From assembly GCA_016712635.1 (NCBI GenBank), contig JADJQS010000006.1, positions 496,001 to 560,000 of the forward strand: DNA of 64,000 nucleotides, read 5' to 3'. The stretch is from Gammaproteobacteria bacterium (lineage in GTDB: Bacteria > Pseudomonadota > Gammaproteobacteria > SZUA-140). Of the stretch, positions 26,406-34,484 are shown in pieces. The number at the start of each line of letters is the position of its first letter. Positions within the stretch are counted from its first letter, which is position 1. The notes under the pieces are model-generated. The model was not told where the DNA came from. It ran no database searches and saw only the letters and a program-made list of their open reading frames with translations. The translations under genes were made by a program, and so were the position numbers.

Positions 26406-26702
26406 ATGAAAACCCTGCACAGCATTATCCTTGGTCTTGTCCTCACGGCCGTCAGCCTCGGGGCGTGGGCGGGCAAAGTCAACATCAACGAAGCCGATGC
26501 CGCCGCCCTGGGCAGCCTCAACGGGATCGGCAAGGCCCGCGCGGAGGCCATCATCGCCTACCGGGAGGCGCACGGCCCCTTCAGGAGCGTCGAAGATCTC
26601 GTCAAGGTGAAGGGCATCGGGCCCGCCTTCCTCGACAAGAACCGGGACCAGTTGTCCGTGGGTGATACCGGGAAATCGGCGCAGAAAGCCTCCGCGGACT
26701 GA
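26406..26702 (+). CDS. ComEA-like helix-hairpin-helix protein
   Basis: A 98-residue protein with a signal peptide (cleavage near AWAGK, about residue 21) and a single ComEA helix-hairpin-helix domain: VNINEADAAALGSLNGIGKA, then FRSVEDLVKVKGIGPAFLDK. It would bind DNA in the periplasm, as in natural-transformation uptake, though short ComEA proteins occur in non-competent species. A strong Shine-Dalgarno AAGGAG sits 8 bp before the ATG. A clear terminator follows at 26731. Confidence 0.92.
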   Translation: MKTLHSIILGLVLTAVSLGAWAGKVNINEADAAALGSLNGIGKARAEAIIAYREAHGPFRSVEDLVKVKGIGPAFLDKNRDQLSVGDTGKSAQKASAD

Positions 26703-26730
26703 TTCGGGCGCAGATAACACATGGCATGAC

Positions 26731-26758
26731 GGCCCCGCCAAGGCGGGGCCGTTTTTTT
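26731..26758 (+). terminator. Rho-independent terminator after comEA
   Basis: GGCCCCGCC-AA-GGCGGGGCC forms a perfect 9-bp GC stem followed by G and seven Ts. It separates the pyrF/comEA unit from the polysaccharide genes that start with wzz. Confidence 0.95.
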
Positions 26759-26856
26759 ATCCAGGGGTGGCATTTGCTCCACCGGTCCAATACAATACCT
26801 CGCCATATTGGATTAACTGATTGATTCTGAATTATTCTTCCCTGGATCTGGCAGGA

Positions 26857-27921
26857 ATGAACAAGGACCATAATTTACCCATCGAAAGTTCCGCACCGGG
26901 CGCCTACCCGCATTATCCCGCCGTGCCGCCGGATGACGAGATCAGTCTGGTGGATCTCTGGCTCGTGCTGGCGCGGCACAGGCGCCTGATCGCAGCCATC
27001 GTGGCACTGACTGTTGTGCTGGGCATCGCCATCGCCGCATTGAAAACCGATAGCTATTCCTATACCACGACGATCCAGATCGCCCGCGTCGGTGATGGAT
27101 TGCTGGAGGAACCGGTAACACTGCTCGCCAAACTGAATGAAAGCTACATACCGTTTATTTCACAGCAGCGCCTGCAGGCCGAACCGGATACCAGGCGTAT
27201 CAAAGTCAGTGCCGAGATCCCCAAGGACAGTACTCTCATCCTGATGCGCAGTGAAGGTGACCTGGCCGATCAGGAGATCCACTTCAATGTGCATAAGCAG
27301 ATCCTCGACAGATTGGCCCAGGACCATAATCCGGAGGTCGATGTCATCAAGCTCAGCATGGAGAACGACCTGAACCGCATCCGCAACCAGCTCGACAAGC
27401 TCAAGGACGAGGCCTTGTCGCTGCAGGCGCAGGGAAAGCGTCTGGACGAGCAGGAGATCCTGCTGAGGGAACAGCTCAAGGGTATGCAGAAGCTGATCGA
27501 TATTTCCGAATCCAATCGCAGCAAGGCGCTGACCGAGGTGGAGGGCGAGGCCAAGGCCATGACCCTGATGCTGATCGACACCGAGACCAGGAAGTATATG
27601 GATCGCGAGGGCGAGATCAAGGAACGCCTGCTGGTCGGAATGTCTGCCGACCGGGACAGACTGAAGAACGATGTAGCCGACAACCTGCGCAGGCAGACGG
27701 AACTGCAGGAGAAGCTGCGGGAGGCTCAGGCGAAGATCGTGAATATACGATATACGCGTCCCATCGTGCCCACTCTGCGTTCACTTGAACCACACGAGGT
27801 TGGGAGACTGTTTGTTGTCCTTATCGCCGGCATCCTTGGACTGTTGCTGGGCATATTAACCGCCTTGCTGGCCGAGTTCCGGCTCAAAATCAAAGAGAGG
27901 ATGCATGAGCAGGTTCGCTAG
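26857..27921 (+). CDS. wzz: Wzz-type polysaccharide chain-length determinant
   Basis: A 354-residue protein with the Wzz/PCP topology: a cytoplasmic N-terminus beginning ISLVDLWLVLARHRR, TM1 (about residues 42-62), a long periplasmic region dominated by coiled coil (about 150-300) and TM2 near the C-terminus (LFVVLIAGILGLLLGILTAL). It would set the O-antigen modal length with Wzy. ATG 26857 is used; a TTG 36 bp upstream is possible. It lies right after ihfB-lapAB-pyrF, the same chromosomal site as wzz and the O-antigen locus in P. aeruginosa. Confidence 0.9.
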   Translation: MNKDHNLPIESSAPGAYPHYPAVPPDDEISLVDLWLVLARHRRLIAAIVALTVVLGIAIAALKTDSYSYTTTIQIARVGDGLLEEPVTLLAKLNESYIPFISQQRLQAEPDTRRIKVSAEIPKDSTLILMRSEGDLADQEIHFNVHKQILDRLAQDHNPEVDVIKLSMENDLNRIRNQLDKLKDEALSLQAQGKRLDEQEILLREQLKGMQKLIDISESNRSKALTEVEGEAKAMTLMLIDTETRKYMDREGEIKERLLVGMSADRDRLKNDVADNLRRQTELQEKLREAQAKIVNIRYTRPIVPTLRSLEPHEVGRLFVVLIAGILGLLLGILTALLAEFRLKIKERMHEQVR

Positions 27922-28073
27922 GCGCGTGATATGGCGGAGGAACAACGTGGGGGGGCACTTGATACCCTGGAAAAGCCTAATTAGAGCCTGCCCTCGCCTT
28001 GCCAATGATTGCGTCACATACAGTTCACACAGCCACGAACGCCGATAATAGCTTCCTCTGGTAAGATAAGCTC

Positions 28074-29603
28074 ATGATCATCCAACCGGTCATCCTGTCA
28101 GGCGGCTCGGGTACCCGTCTGTGGCCGCTGTCGCGGGAACATTATCCCAAGCAGTTACTGGCCCCTGTCAGCGACCTGACCCTGCTGCAGTCCACTGTCA
28201 ACCGCCTGGATCACCTTGAGGCGATGCAGGATGTCCGGATCGCCGCCCCGCTGGTCATCTGCAACGAGGAACACCGTTTTCTGGTGGCCGAGCAATTACG
28301 CCAACTGGGTAAGCCGCCTGGCCAGATCCTGCTCGAGCCGGTCGGACGGAATACCGCGCCGGCGGCCACCCTGGCGGCCCTGCATGCCGGGGACAGGGGC
28401 GCCGTGCTGTTGATCATGCCGGCCGACCACCTGATACGCGACGAGGCGGCCTTTAGCCGGGCTGTAATCATTGGTGCGCGGCTGGCTTCGGCTGGCCAGG
28501 TCGTCACCTTCGGTATCCTGCCGACACGCGCCGAGACCGGTTATGGCTACATCCACAAGGGCGCTGCCCTTGCGGGTGAGGCGTCAGGCGCGAGGCGTGA
28601 AGCGGTAGGGAAGGGAGCACTTTCACCTGACACCTCTCGCCTGACGCCTCACCTCATAGAACAGTTCGTTGAAAAGCCGGATGCCGCCACGGCGCAATCC
28701 TATCTCGACTCCGGAGAATATCTCTGGAACAGCGGCATCTTCATGGTGCGCGCCGCGGTGTGGCTGGAAGCGATCATGCGCCACCGCCCGGACATTTATT
28801 CCGCTGCGGAGCAGGCGTACACGAGCGGCAAGCAGGACGGAGACTTCTACCGCGTGGACAAGAAACTGTTCGCCACGTGCCCCAGCGACTCCATCGACTA
28901 CGCCGTCATGGAAAAGCTCACCGCCTCCATCTCCTCACCCCTCACGCCTGACGCCTCACCGATAACCGCGGCGGTGATCCCGCTGGATGCCGGCTGGTCG
29001 GACGTCGGCGCCTGGTCCAGCCTGTGGGAGGTCTCGCCGCAGGACGCCGACGGCAATATCCTGCGTGGCGACGTCATCGCTGAAGACACTCGCAATTCCC
29101 TCCTGTACGCCGAGCACCGCCTGCTCGCCGGCGTAGGCCTTGATAACATTATTGCGATCGAGACCGCCGACGCCATCCTGGTCGTGCACAAGGACAAGGC
29201 GCAGAACGTGAAGGATATCGTCGCCCACCTGAAGAAGCAGGGGCGCAGCGAGCACCAGATCCACCGCCGCGTACATCGTCCATGGGGCAGCTACGAAGGC
29301 ATTGACAAGGGGGAACGTTTCCAGGTCAAGCGTATCACGGTCAAGCCGGGTGCTTCGCTCTCCCTGCAGATGCACCACCATCGCGCCGAGCACTGGATTG
29401 TCGTGAAGGGGACCGCCCGCGTCGTGCGCGGGGACGATGAATTCCTGCTCAGTGAAAACGAGTCCACCTATATCCCGATCGGGGTCACCCACCGCCTGGA
29501 GAATCCGGGAACGCTCCCGCTCGAACTGATCGAGGTTCAGTCGGGATCATATCTTGGGGAAGACGATATCGTCAGGTTCGAGGATCACTACGGAAGGAAG
29601 TGA
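28074..29603 (+). CDS. manC: Mannose-1-phosphate guanylyltransferase / mannose-6-phosphate isomerase, with repeat insertions
   Basis: A 509-residue bifunctional ManC/AlgA-type enzyme making GDP-mannose. The nucleotidyltransferase domain has SGGSGTRLWPLSREHYPKQ, FVEKPDAATAQSYLDSG and PLDAGWSDVGAWSSLWEV. The C-terminal cupin carries RPWGSYEGID and LSLQMHHHRAEHW. It is some 30-40 residues longer than usual because two heptamer-repeat segments are translated in-frame (28575-28655, before IEQFVEKPD; 28931-28960, before ITAAVIPLDAGW). Both fall between conserved blocks, so the enzyme may still fold. It feeds Gmd. Confidence 0.93.
   Translation: MIIQPVILSGGSGTRLWPLSREHYPKQLLAPVSDLTLLQSTVNRLDHLEAMQDVRIAAPLVICNEEHRFLVAEQLRQLGKPPGQILLEPVGRNTAPAATLAALHAGDRGAVLLIMPADHLIRDEAAFSRAVIIGARLASAGQVVTFGILPTRAETGYGYIHKGAALAGEASGARREAVGKGALSPDTSRLTPHLIEQFVEKPDAATAQSYLDSGEYLWNSGIFMVRAAVWLEAIMRHRPDIYSAAEQAYTSGKQDGDFYRVDKKLFATCPSDSIDYAVMEKLTASISSPLTPDASPITAAVIPLDAGWSDVGAWSSLWEVSPQDADGNILRGDVIAEDTRNSLLYAEHRLLAGVGLDNIIAIETADAILVVHKDKAQNVKDIVAHLKKQGRSEHQIHRRVHRPWGSYEGIDKGERFQVKRITVKPGASLSLQMHHHRAEHWIVVKGTARVVRGDDEFLLSENESTYIPIGVTHRLENPGTLPLELIEVQSGSYLGEDDIVRFEDHYGRK
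28575..28655. repeat. Complete heptamer inverted element inside the manC frame
   Basis: The left arm (28575-28604) GGTGAGGCGTCAGGCGCGAGG avoids in-frame stops through substitutions. The right arm (28624-28655) reads CACCTGACACCTCTCGCCTG onward. It is translated as about 25 residues including SGARREAV and SRLTPHL. Confidence 0.9.
28931..28960. repeat. Single outward heptamer arm inside manC
   Basis: CTCCTCACCCCTCACGCCTG plus ACGCCTCACC is a CGCCTCA-type arm without a matching left arm. It is read in-frame as SSPLTPDASP. Confidence 0.85.
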
Positions 29604-29777
29604 GGCGTGAGGGGGCAGGTGTGAGGCGAAAATACTAACTATGGGAGGTCTGATTAATTCGTCATGCCCGCGCAGGCGGGCATCCAGGTCCTTGAATTAC
29701 TGGTTTCCCGCTTTCGCGGGAATGACAACCAGGTAATTATTCAGGTTTCCCTAACGCCTAACACCTAACGCCTCACC
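29600..29777. repeat. Composite element: heptamer arms around the ~100-bp palindromic repeat
   Basis: The left arm (29600-29630) GTGAGGCGTGAGGGGGCAGG and the right arm (29749-29777) CCTAACGCCTAACACCTAAC then GCCTCACC enclose repeat copy 29652-29750. The left arm carries the manC stop. The organisation equals that of 4005-4174, with a different core. Confidence 0.87.
29652..29750. repeat. Dispersed ~100-bp palindromic repeat, copy 2
   Basis: It matches 858-957 almost base for base, with cleaner inverted arms: GTCATGCCCGCGCAGGCGGG against CCCGCTTTCGCGGGAATGAC. It is nested inside heptamer arms here but stands alone at 858. Confidence 0.88.
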
Positions 29778-29793
29778 AACAAAGAGGTTAGCC

Positions 29794-30879
29794 ATGTCAA
29801 AAACAGCCTTAATCACCGGCATCACCGGCCAGGACGGGGCCTATCTGGCGGAATTTCTGCTGAAGAAGGGCTATGTCGTGCACGGGATCAAGCGGCGCAC
29901 TTCGCTGTTCAACACCGACCGCATCGACCATCTGTATCAGGATCCGCACGTCGACAACCGCCGGTTCATCCTGCACTACGGCGACATGACGGATTCGAGC
30001 AGCCTGATCCGGATCGTGCAGGAGGTGCAACCGGACGAGATCTACAACCTGGCTGCGCAAAGCCACGTCGCGGTGTCATTCGAGGAGCCGGAGTACACGG
30101 CGGATTCCGACGCCCTGGGGGCTCTGCGTCTGCTCGAGGCGATCCGGATCCTCGGCCTGGAGAAGAAGACCCGCTTCTACCAGGCCTCGACCTCCGAATT
30201 GTACGGACTGGTGCAGGAAGTGCCCCAGAGGGAGACGACGCCATTTTATCCGCGCTCGCCCTATGCCGTGGCAAAGCTCTACGCCTACTGGATCACGGTC
30301 AATTACCGCGAGGCCTATGGCATCTATGCCTGCAACGGAATCCTGTTCAATCATGAAAGCCCGATCCGGGGCGAGACCTTCGTCACGCGCAAGATCACGC
30401 GCGCGCTGGCGCGCATCAAGCTTGGCCTGCTCGACTGCCTGTATCTCGGCAACCTGGACGCGCGCCGCGACTGGGGGCACGCACGCGATTACGTCGAGGC
30501 GCAGTGGCTGATGTTGCAACAGAAATCAGCGGAAGATTTCGTCATCGCAAGCGGAATTCAGTACAGTGTGCGCGATTTCGTCGACGCCGCCGCGAGTGAA
30601 CTCGGGATGCGCATCTCATGGAAGGGACAGGGTGCCGAGGAGAAGGGCTATGATGCAGCCGGCCGCTGCATCGTGGCAGTCGATCCGCGCTATTTCCGTC
30701 CGACCGAAGTGGAAACCCTGCTCGGTGATCCGAGCAAGGCCAGGGATAAGCTGGGCTGGACGCCGCGCACCAGCTTCAAGGAACTCGTCGCTGAAATGGT
30801 GCGCGAAGACCTCAAGGTAGCCGAACGGGATGAACTGTGCAGGAGAGAAGGGTTCAGGACGTTTGATTACCATGAATAA
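29794..30879 (+). CDS. gmd: GDP-mannose 4,6-dehydratase
   Basis: A 361-residue short-chain dehydrogenase. The NADP motif GITGQDGAYLAEFLL lies near the N-terminus, followed by the catalytic STSELYG and YAVAKLYAYW (Tyr-x-x-x-Lys) and NHESPIRGETFVTRKI, typical of Gmd. It converts GDP-mannose to GDP-4-keto-6-deoxymannose for fcl. It is separated from fcl by a repeat-bounded four-helix-bundle gene, whereas gmd and fcl are commonly adjacent. Confidence 0.97.
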   Translation: MSKTALITGITGQDGAYLAEFLLKKGYVVHGIKRRTSLFNTDRIDHLYQDPHVDNRRFILHYGDMTDSSSLIRIVQEVQPDEIYNLAAQSHVAVSFEEPEYTADSDALGALRLLEAIRILGLEKKTRFYQASTSELYGLVQEVPQRETTPFYPRSPYAVAKLYAYWITVNYREAYGIYACNGILFNHESPIRGETFVTRKITRALARIKLGLLDCLYLGNLDARRDWGHARDYVEAQWLMLQQKSAEDFVIASGIQYSVRDFVDAAASELGMRISWKGQGAEEKGYDAAGRCIVAVDPRYFRPTEVETLLGDPSKARDKLGWTPRTSFKELVAEMVREDLKVAERDELCRREGFRTFDYHE

Positions 30880-30884
30880 AATAT

Positions 30885-31343
30885 GTGAAGTGTGAGGAGT
30901 GAGGTGTTAGGCGTATGAGCTTACAGAATTTCCACGGAGGGAAATCCAATGAGCAGAATACATCACGGACTCTTGGCGTGGCAGCACGCTATGAAGTTTG
31001 TAAAGGATATTTATGAGGTCACATCGGCATTCCCAAAATGTGAAATGTACGGGCTGACAAGTCAAATGAGGCGTGCCGCGGTTAGCGTGCCATCCAACAT
31101 CGCGGAAGGTGCCGGAAGGGCCAGTTTCAGGGAGTTTGGGCAATTTCTCACGATAGCTCGTGGCTCTCTGTGCGAGCTCGAGACCCAGGTTGTCCTGGCT
31201 AAAGAGTTAGGCTATATCGCAGAGAACGATGATTTACTATCCAAAATGGAAAAACTGTTCGCTTTACTGGGTGGACTGATCAATTCTATCGGGAAACGAT
31301 ATCAGCAATGACGCTTCACGCCTCACACCTAACACCTGACCTC
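30885..31343. repeat. Heptamer arms bracketing a four-helix-bundle gene
   Basis: The left arm (30885-30915) is GTGAAGTGTGAGGAGTGAGG-like. The right arm (31310-31343) is ACGCTTCACGCCTCACACCT-like. Instead of the usual short spacer, about 395 bp containing a whole gene lies between. The right arm supplies the start region of fcl. Confidence 0.82.
30949..31311 (+). CDS. Four-helix bundle protein (23S rRNA IVS/S23 family)
   Basis: A 120-residue protein of the family first seen in 23S rRNA intervening sequences (TIGR02436 type). Signatures are LLAWQHAMKFVKDIY, YGLTSQMRRAAVSVPSNIAEG and EFGQFLTIARGSLCELETQ. The function is unknown; the fold is a pentameric four-helix bundle and RNA or DNA binding has been suggested. 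A good Shine-Dalgarno (GGAGGG) precedes the ATG. Its TGA overlaps the fcl ATG (ATGA). It interrupts the gmd-fcl pair and is bounded by inverted heptamer arms, so it looks like an inserted passenger. Confidence 0.88.
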   Translation: MSRIHHGLLAWQHAMKFVKDIYEVTSAFPKCEMYGLTSQMRRAAVSVPSNIAEGAGRASFREFGQFLTIARGSLCELETQVVLAKELGYIAENDDLLSKMEKLFALLGGLINSIGKRYQQ

Positions 31344-32303
31344 TCTATCTACGTTGCCGGCCATCGCGGCCTGGTCGGTTCCGCCCTGATGCGTCGATTT
31401 CAAGCAGCAGGATACAGCAATCTGGTTACACGGACGCATCGTGAGCTGGATCTCACCGACCAGGCGGCGGTGCGCGAATTTTTCCGGACGGAGAAACCGC
31501 GGCGGGTGCTCCTGGCCGCGGCGAAGGTCGGCGGGATACTGGCCAACGACACCTATCCGGCGGAATTCATCCGCGAGAACCTTGCCATCCAGACCAACGT
31601 AATTCACGAGGCCTGGCGCTCCGGCGTCGAGCGGCTCCTGTTTCTGGGATCTTCCTGCATCTATCCGCGCGAGTGCCCGCAGCCGATGAAGGAAGAGTAT
31701 CTGCTTACCGGCCCGCTGGAGAAGACCAACCGCGCCTACGCGGTGGCGAAGATCGCCGGCATCGAGATGTGCCGCTCCTACAATCAGCAGTACGGAACCC
31801 GTTACCTTGCCGTGATGCCGACCAACCTGTACGGTCCGGGTGACAACTTCGACCTGCAGAACTCCCATGTGCTGCCCGCACTGATACGCAAGATGCACGA
31901 GGCAAAGCTCGCCGGATCACCCGCGGTCACGGTATGGGGAACAGGGACGCCGCGCCGGGAATTTCTGCACAGCGACGACCTCGCCGACGCCTGCCTGTTC
32001 CTGCTGAGCCTGCCGGAAGAGCAATACGCCTCACTCCTTACGCCTCACGCCTCACCGCCGTTGATCAACGTCGGATGCGGTCAGGACGTCACCATCCGCG
32101 AGCTGGCCGAGACCGCGCAGCGTGTCGTCGGATACCCGGGCCGCCTGGAGTTCGACACCAGCAAGCCTGACGGGACGCCGAGAAAGCTGCTGGACGTATC
32201 GCGCCTGAGCGCGCTTGGCTGGACGCCGCGCATCGGCCTGGCCGACGGAATCGCGCAGGTATATCGCTGGTACCTGGATCAACCCGCCTCGCAGGCGCAT
32301 TGA
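31308..32303 (+). CDS. fcl: GDP-L-fucose synthase, N-terminus and one loop derived from repeats
   Basis: A 331-residue epimerase/reductase making GDP-L-fucose. The NADP motif GHRGLVGSAL, catalytic GSSCIYP and YAVAKIAG (Tyr-x-x-x-Lys) and the NLYGPGDNFD block are present. The first eleven residues (MTLHASHLTPD) are translated from a CGCCTCA-type repeat arm, and no alternative start lies between it and SIYVAGH. A second repeat segment adds ASLLTPHASPP between LPEEQY and LINVGCG. Translation is probably coupled to the preceding gene by the ATGA overlap. Confidence 0.93.
   Translation: MTLHASHLTPDLSIYVAGHRGLVGSALMRRFQAAGYSNLVTRTHRELDLTDQAAVREFFRTEKPRRVLLAAAKVGGILANDTYPAEFIRENLAIQTNVIHEAWRSGVERLLFLGSSCIYPRECPQPMKEEYLLTGPLEKTNRAYAVAKIAGIEMCRSYNQQYGTRYLAVMPTNLYGPGDNFDLQNSHVLPALIRKMHEAKLAGSPAVTVWGTGTPRREFLHSDDLADACLFLLSLPEEQYASLLTPHASPPLINVGCGQDVTIRELAETAQRVVGYPGRLEFDTSKPDGTPRKLLDVSRLSALGWTPRIGLADGIAQVYRWYLDQPASQAH
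32027..32056. repeat. Outward heptamer arm translated inside fcl
   Basis: CGCCTCACTCCTTACGCCTC followed by ACGCCTCACC lies within the coding frame, without a left partner, as in manC at 28931. Confidence 0.85.
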
Positions 32304-32353
32304 TCCGGAGGCTGGAATCTGTTTCAAAATTGATGATAGGCGGAAACAGCAGG

Positions 32354-32438
32354 CGTCGTCCCCGCGAAAGCGGGGATCCAGTGGCTTTAAGCCGATGAAA
32401 AGCAGAAACACTGGATTCCCGCTTTCGCGGGAATGACG
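32354..32438. repeat. Palindromic repeat of the CCCGCTTTCGCGGGAATGAC type
   Basis: The inverted arms CGTCGTCCCCGCGAAAGCGG and CCCGCTTTCGCGGGAATGAC carry inner CCAGTG/CACTGG and a 26-bp spacer. It shares arm sequence with the repeats at 858 and 29652 but has a different spacer. It lies in the 188-bp fcl-gmhB gap. Confidence 0.85.
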
Positions 32439-32491
32439 CATTTATCTTTCATTGCAAACATGCATTTCCAATTTTGAGATAGGTTCCAGTT

Positions 32492-33037
32492 ATGGCAGGC
32501 AGGGCGCTGATACTCGATCGGGACGGCGTGGTCAATATCGACAGGGACTATGTCCACAAGATCGAAGATTTCGAGTTCGTCGACGGCCTGTTCGAGCTGT
32601 GCCGCATGGCGGCCGGTCAGGGCTACCGCATCATCATCATCACCAACCAGTCCGGAATTGGACGCGGCTATTACACCGAGGATGATTTTCACCTCCTCAC
32701 CGGCTGGATGAAGGCCAGATTCGAGGAGGAGGGTATTACGGTGGCGCAGGTCTATTACTGCCCGTATCATCCCGTGCACGGCATCGGGAAGTACAAGCAG
32801 GACTCCTACGACCGCAAACCCAACCCCGGCATGATCATCAAGGCGGCGCAGGACTTCGATTTGGACCTTTCAAACTGTATACTCGTCGGAGACCGCGAAT
32901 CCGATATGAAGGCCGCACAGACCGCGGGTGTCGGCCATAAGGTCCTGTACCGTCCGGAAGGCGGCATTGATGCCCCGACGCGGGCGGACTACGTCGTCAA
33001 CGAGCTGAACACCGTGCTCGAATTGGTCACGGATTGA
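32492..33037 (+). CDS. gmhB: D-glycero-beta-D-manno-heptose 1,7-bisphosphate 7-phosphatase
   Basis: A 181-residue HAD histidinol-phosphatase-like enzyme. Motif I LDRDGVVN, TNQSGIGRGYY, the Zn-site region YYCPYHP with a single early Cys, RKPNPGMI and motif III/IV LVGDRESDMKAA are visible. It removes the 7-phosphate in ADP-heptose synthesis for the LPS core. The paired gmhA follows after 123 bp. No heptokinase gene is present, so either HldE is encoded elsewhere or the pair serves a different heptose. Confidence 0.93.
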   Translation: MAGRALILDRDGVVNIDRDYVHKIEDFEFVDGLFELCRMAAGQGYRIIIITNQSGIGRGYYTEDDFHLLTGWMKARFEEEGITVAQVYYCPYHPVHGIGKYKQDSYDRKPNPGMIIKAAQDFDLDLSNCILVGDRESDMKAAQTAGVGHKVLYRPEGGIDAPTRADYVVNELNTVLELVTD

Positions 33038-33053
33038 GCATGCGAGGGTGCAT

Positions 33054-33079
33054 GTTGTGCCGGGCAGACCAGGCACAAC
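33054..33079. other. Hairpin between gmhB and gmhA
   Basis: GTTGTGCC...GGCACAAC forms an 8-bp stem with a 10-nt loop. No U-tract follows, so a terminator role is doubtful. The rest of the 123-bp gap shows no gene. Confidence 0.45.
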
Positions 33080-33160
33080 GGGCGTCATGATCCCGGGTGA
33101 GCGTTACGGCGTTCACCACAGGCTACGGCATATTGTAGAAAGGCGTTGATTCACTGAACC

Positions 33161-33733
33161 ATGAGTGACCGTATCGTAAAAGCGCTGGAAGACCACGAGA
33201 ACGTCCTTGCGGCCGTGCGGGATAACCTCGTCGCCGATATCGAGCAGGTGGCGCAATGCCTGATCGACTGCCTCGGCCGGGGCCACACCATCTTCTGGTG
33301 CGGTAACGGCGGAAGCGCGGCGGACGCACAACACATCGCCGCGGAACTTGTCGGCCGCTTCGAGCGCGAACGGAAAGCGCTCGCCTCCATCGCGCTGTCC
33401 ACTGATACCTCAATCCTGACCAGCGTGGGAAACGACTATGGCTTCGACAGCATCTTCAAGCGCCAGGTCGAAGCACTGGTTCGTCGGGGTGATGTGCTCG
33501 TGGGCCTGTCCACCTCGGGCAACAGCCCGAACGTGGTGCGCGCCATCGAACAGGCGAACGGCCAGGGCGCCACCACGATCGGCGTGCTGGGCAGAGACGG
33601 CGGCCGGATAATAAAACTTTGCCGCCTGTCGATAGTTGTGCCGGCGGAAAACACCGCGCGCATCCAGGAGATGCACGGGCTAATCGGGCACATACTGTGC
33701 GATCTGATTGAAAAGAGCAGGACTGAGGACTGA
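33161..33733 (+). CDS. gmhA: Phosphoheptose isomerase (sedoheptulose 7-phosphate isomerase)
   Basis: A 190-residue SIS-domain protein. GCGNGGSAADAQHIAAELVG-like sequence (here WCGNGGSAADAQH), LSTSGNSPNVV, GRDGG and the Glu/His active-site segment ARIQEMHGLIGHILCD are all present. It makes D-glycero-manno-heptose 7-phosphate. The last residues SRTED and the TGA come from a TGAGGAC heptamer arm. Confidence 0.95.
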   Translation: MSDRIVKALEDHENVLAAVRDNLVADIEQVAQCLIDCLGRGHTIFWCGNGGSAADAQHIAAELVGRFERERKALASIALSTDTSILTSVGNDYGFDSIFKRQVEALVRRGDVLVGLSTSGNSPNVVRAIEQANGQGATTIGVLGRDGGRIIKLCRLSIVVPAENTARIQEMHGLIGHILCDLIEKSRTED

Positions 33734-33845
33734 GTGCTCAGGACTGAGTAAAAGACAAAATCTACCCGAGCCAGATAAGCTAAGTTTAAATAGAAATAAT
33801 GTTTATGGGTTTTCACTCAGTCCTAAGACCTCAGTCCTCAATCCT
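33718..33845. repeat. TGAGGAC-type inverted heptamer element between gmhA and cysC
   Basis: The left arm (33718-33750) CAGGACTGAGGACTGAGTGC continues as TCAGGACTGAGTAAAA. The right arm (33813-33845) is CACTCAGTCCTAAGACCTCA then GTCCTCAATCCT. The AT-rich spacer is about 60 bp. It is the best-preserved copy of the GGACTGA subtype. Confidence 0.9.
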
Positions 33846-33863
33846 ATTATTTAGGAGTTCATC

Positions 33864-34475
33864 ATGAGCGGTAATAAGAGTACCAACGTCGTCTGGCACC
33901 AGGCCACCATCGACCGTCAGAAGCGCGAAGCCATGAACGGGCACAAGAGCGCGATCCTGTGGTTCACAGGGTTGTCCGGTTCGGGAAAATCCACGCTGGC
34001 GCATGCGGTGGAAGAAAAGCTCCACGGACTGAAGTGCCGCACCTTCGTGCTCGACGGCGACAACATCCGCCACGGACTGTGCGGTGACCTTGGTTTCTCC
34101 GATGAGGACCGCGTGGAGAACATCCGCCGCATCGGCGAAGTCTCCAAGCTGTTCATAGAGGCCGGCGTGATCGCCATGACCGCGTTCATCTCGCCGTTCC
34201 GTGCCGACCGCGAGCGCGTGCGCAGCCTGGTCATGCATGGCGACTTCATCGAGATCTACTGCAAGGCCTCGCTCGAAGTGTGCGAGCAGCGTGACGTGAA
34301 GGGTCTGTACAAGAAGGCGAGGGCAGGGGAGATCAAGGCCTTTACCGGAATCTCCTCGCCGTATGAGGCGCCCGACAAGCCCGAGATCATCGTCGAGACC
34401 GGGGCCGATTCGCTGGACAAGTGCGCCGACCAGGTGCTCGCCTTCCTGCGCGAGCGCGGCATTCTGAAGGGCTGA
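33864..34475 (+). CDS. cysC: Adenylyl-sulfate kinase
   Basis: A 203-residue APS kinase that phosphorylates APS to PAPS. The P-loop is FTGLSGSGKST, followed by LDGDNIRHGLCGDLGFS, the FISPFRADRERVR segment and the lid region VKGLYKKARAGEIKAFTGISSPYE. It lies in a polysaccharide locus with no other cys assimilation genes. An SLC13 transporter is directly downstream and a PAPS-type sulfotransferase about 5 kb away, so it more likely supplies PAPS for glycan sulfation than cysteine synthesis. Confidence 0.95.
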   Translation: MSGNKSTNVVWHQATIDRQKREAMNGHKSAILWFTGLSGSGKSTLAHAVEEKLHGLKCRTFVLDGDNIRHGLCGDLGFSDEDRVENIRRIGEVSKLFIEAGVIAMTAFISPFRADRERVRSLVMHGDFIEIYCKASLEVCEQRDVKGLYKKARAGEIKAFTGISSPYEAPDKPEIIVETGADSLDKCADQVLAFLRERGILKG

Positions 34476-34484
34476 CACAGGATT

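Noticed and set aside
26761..26800. Promoter for wzz (TTGCTC and TACAAT)
   Set aside because: The spacing between the two hexamers is 11 bp, too short for a sigma-70 promoter, and no better -35 was found.
27922..28073. JUMPstart/ops element before manC
   Set aside because: No GGCGGTAGYNT match was found in this gap or before wzz.
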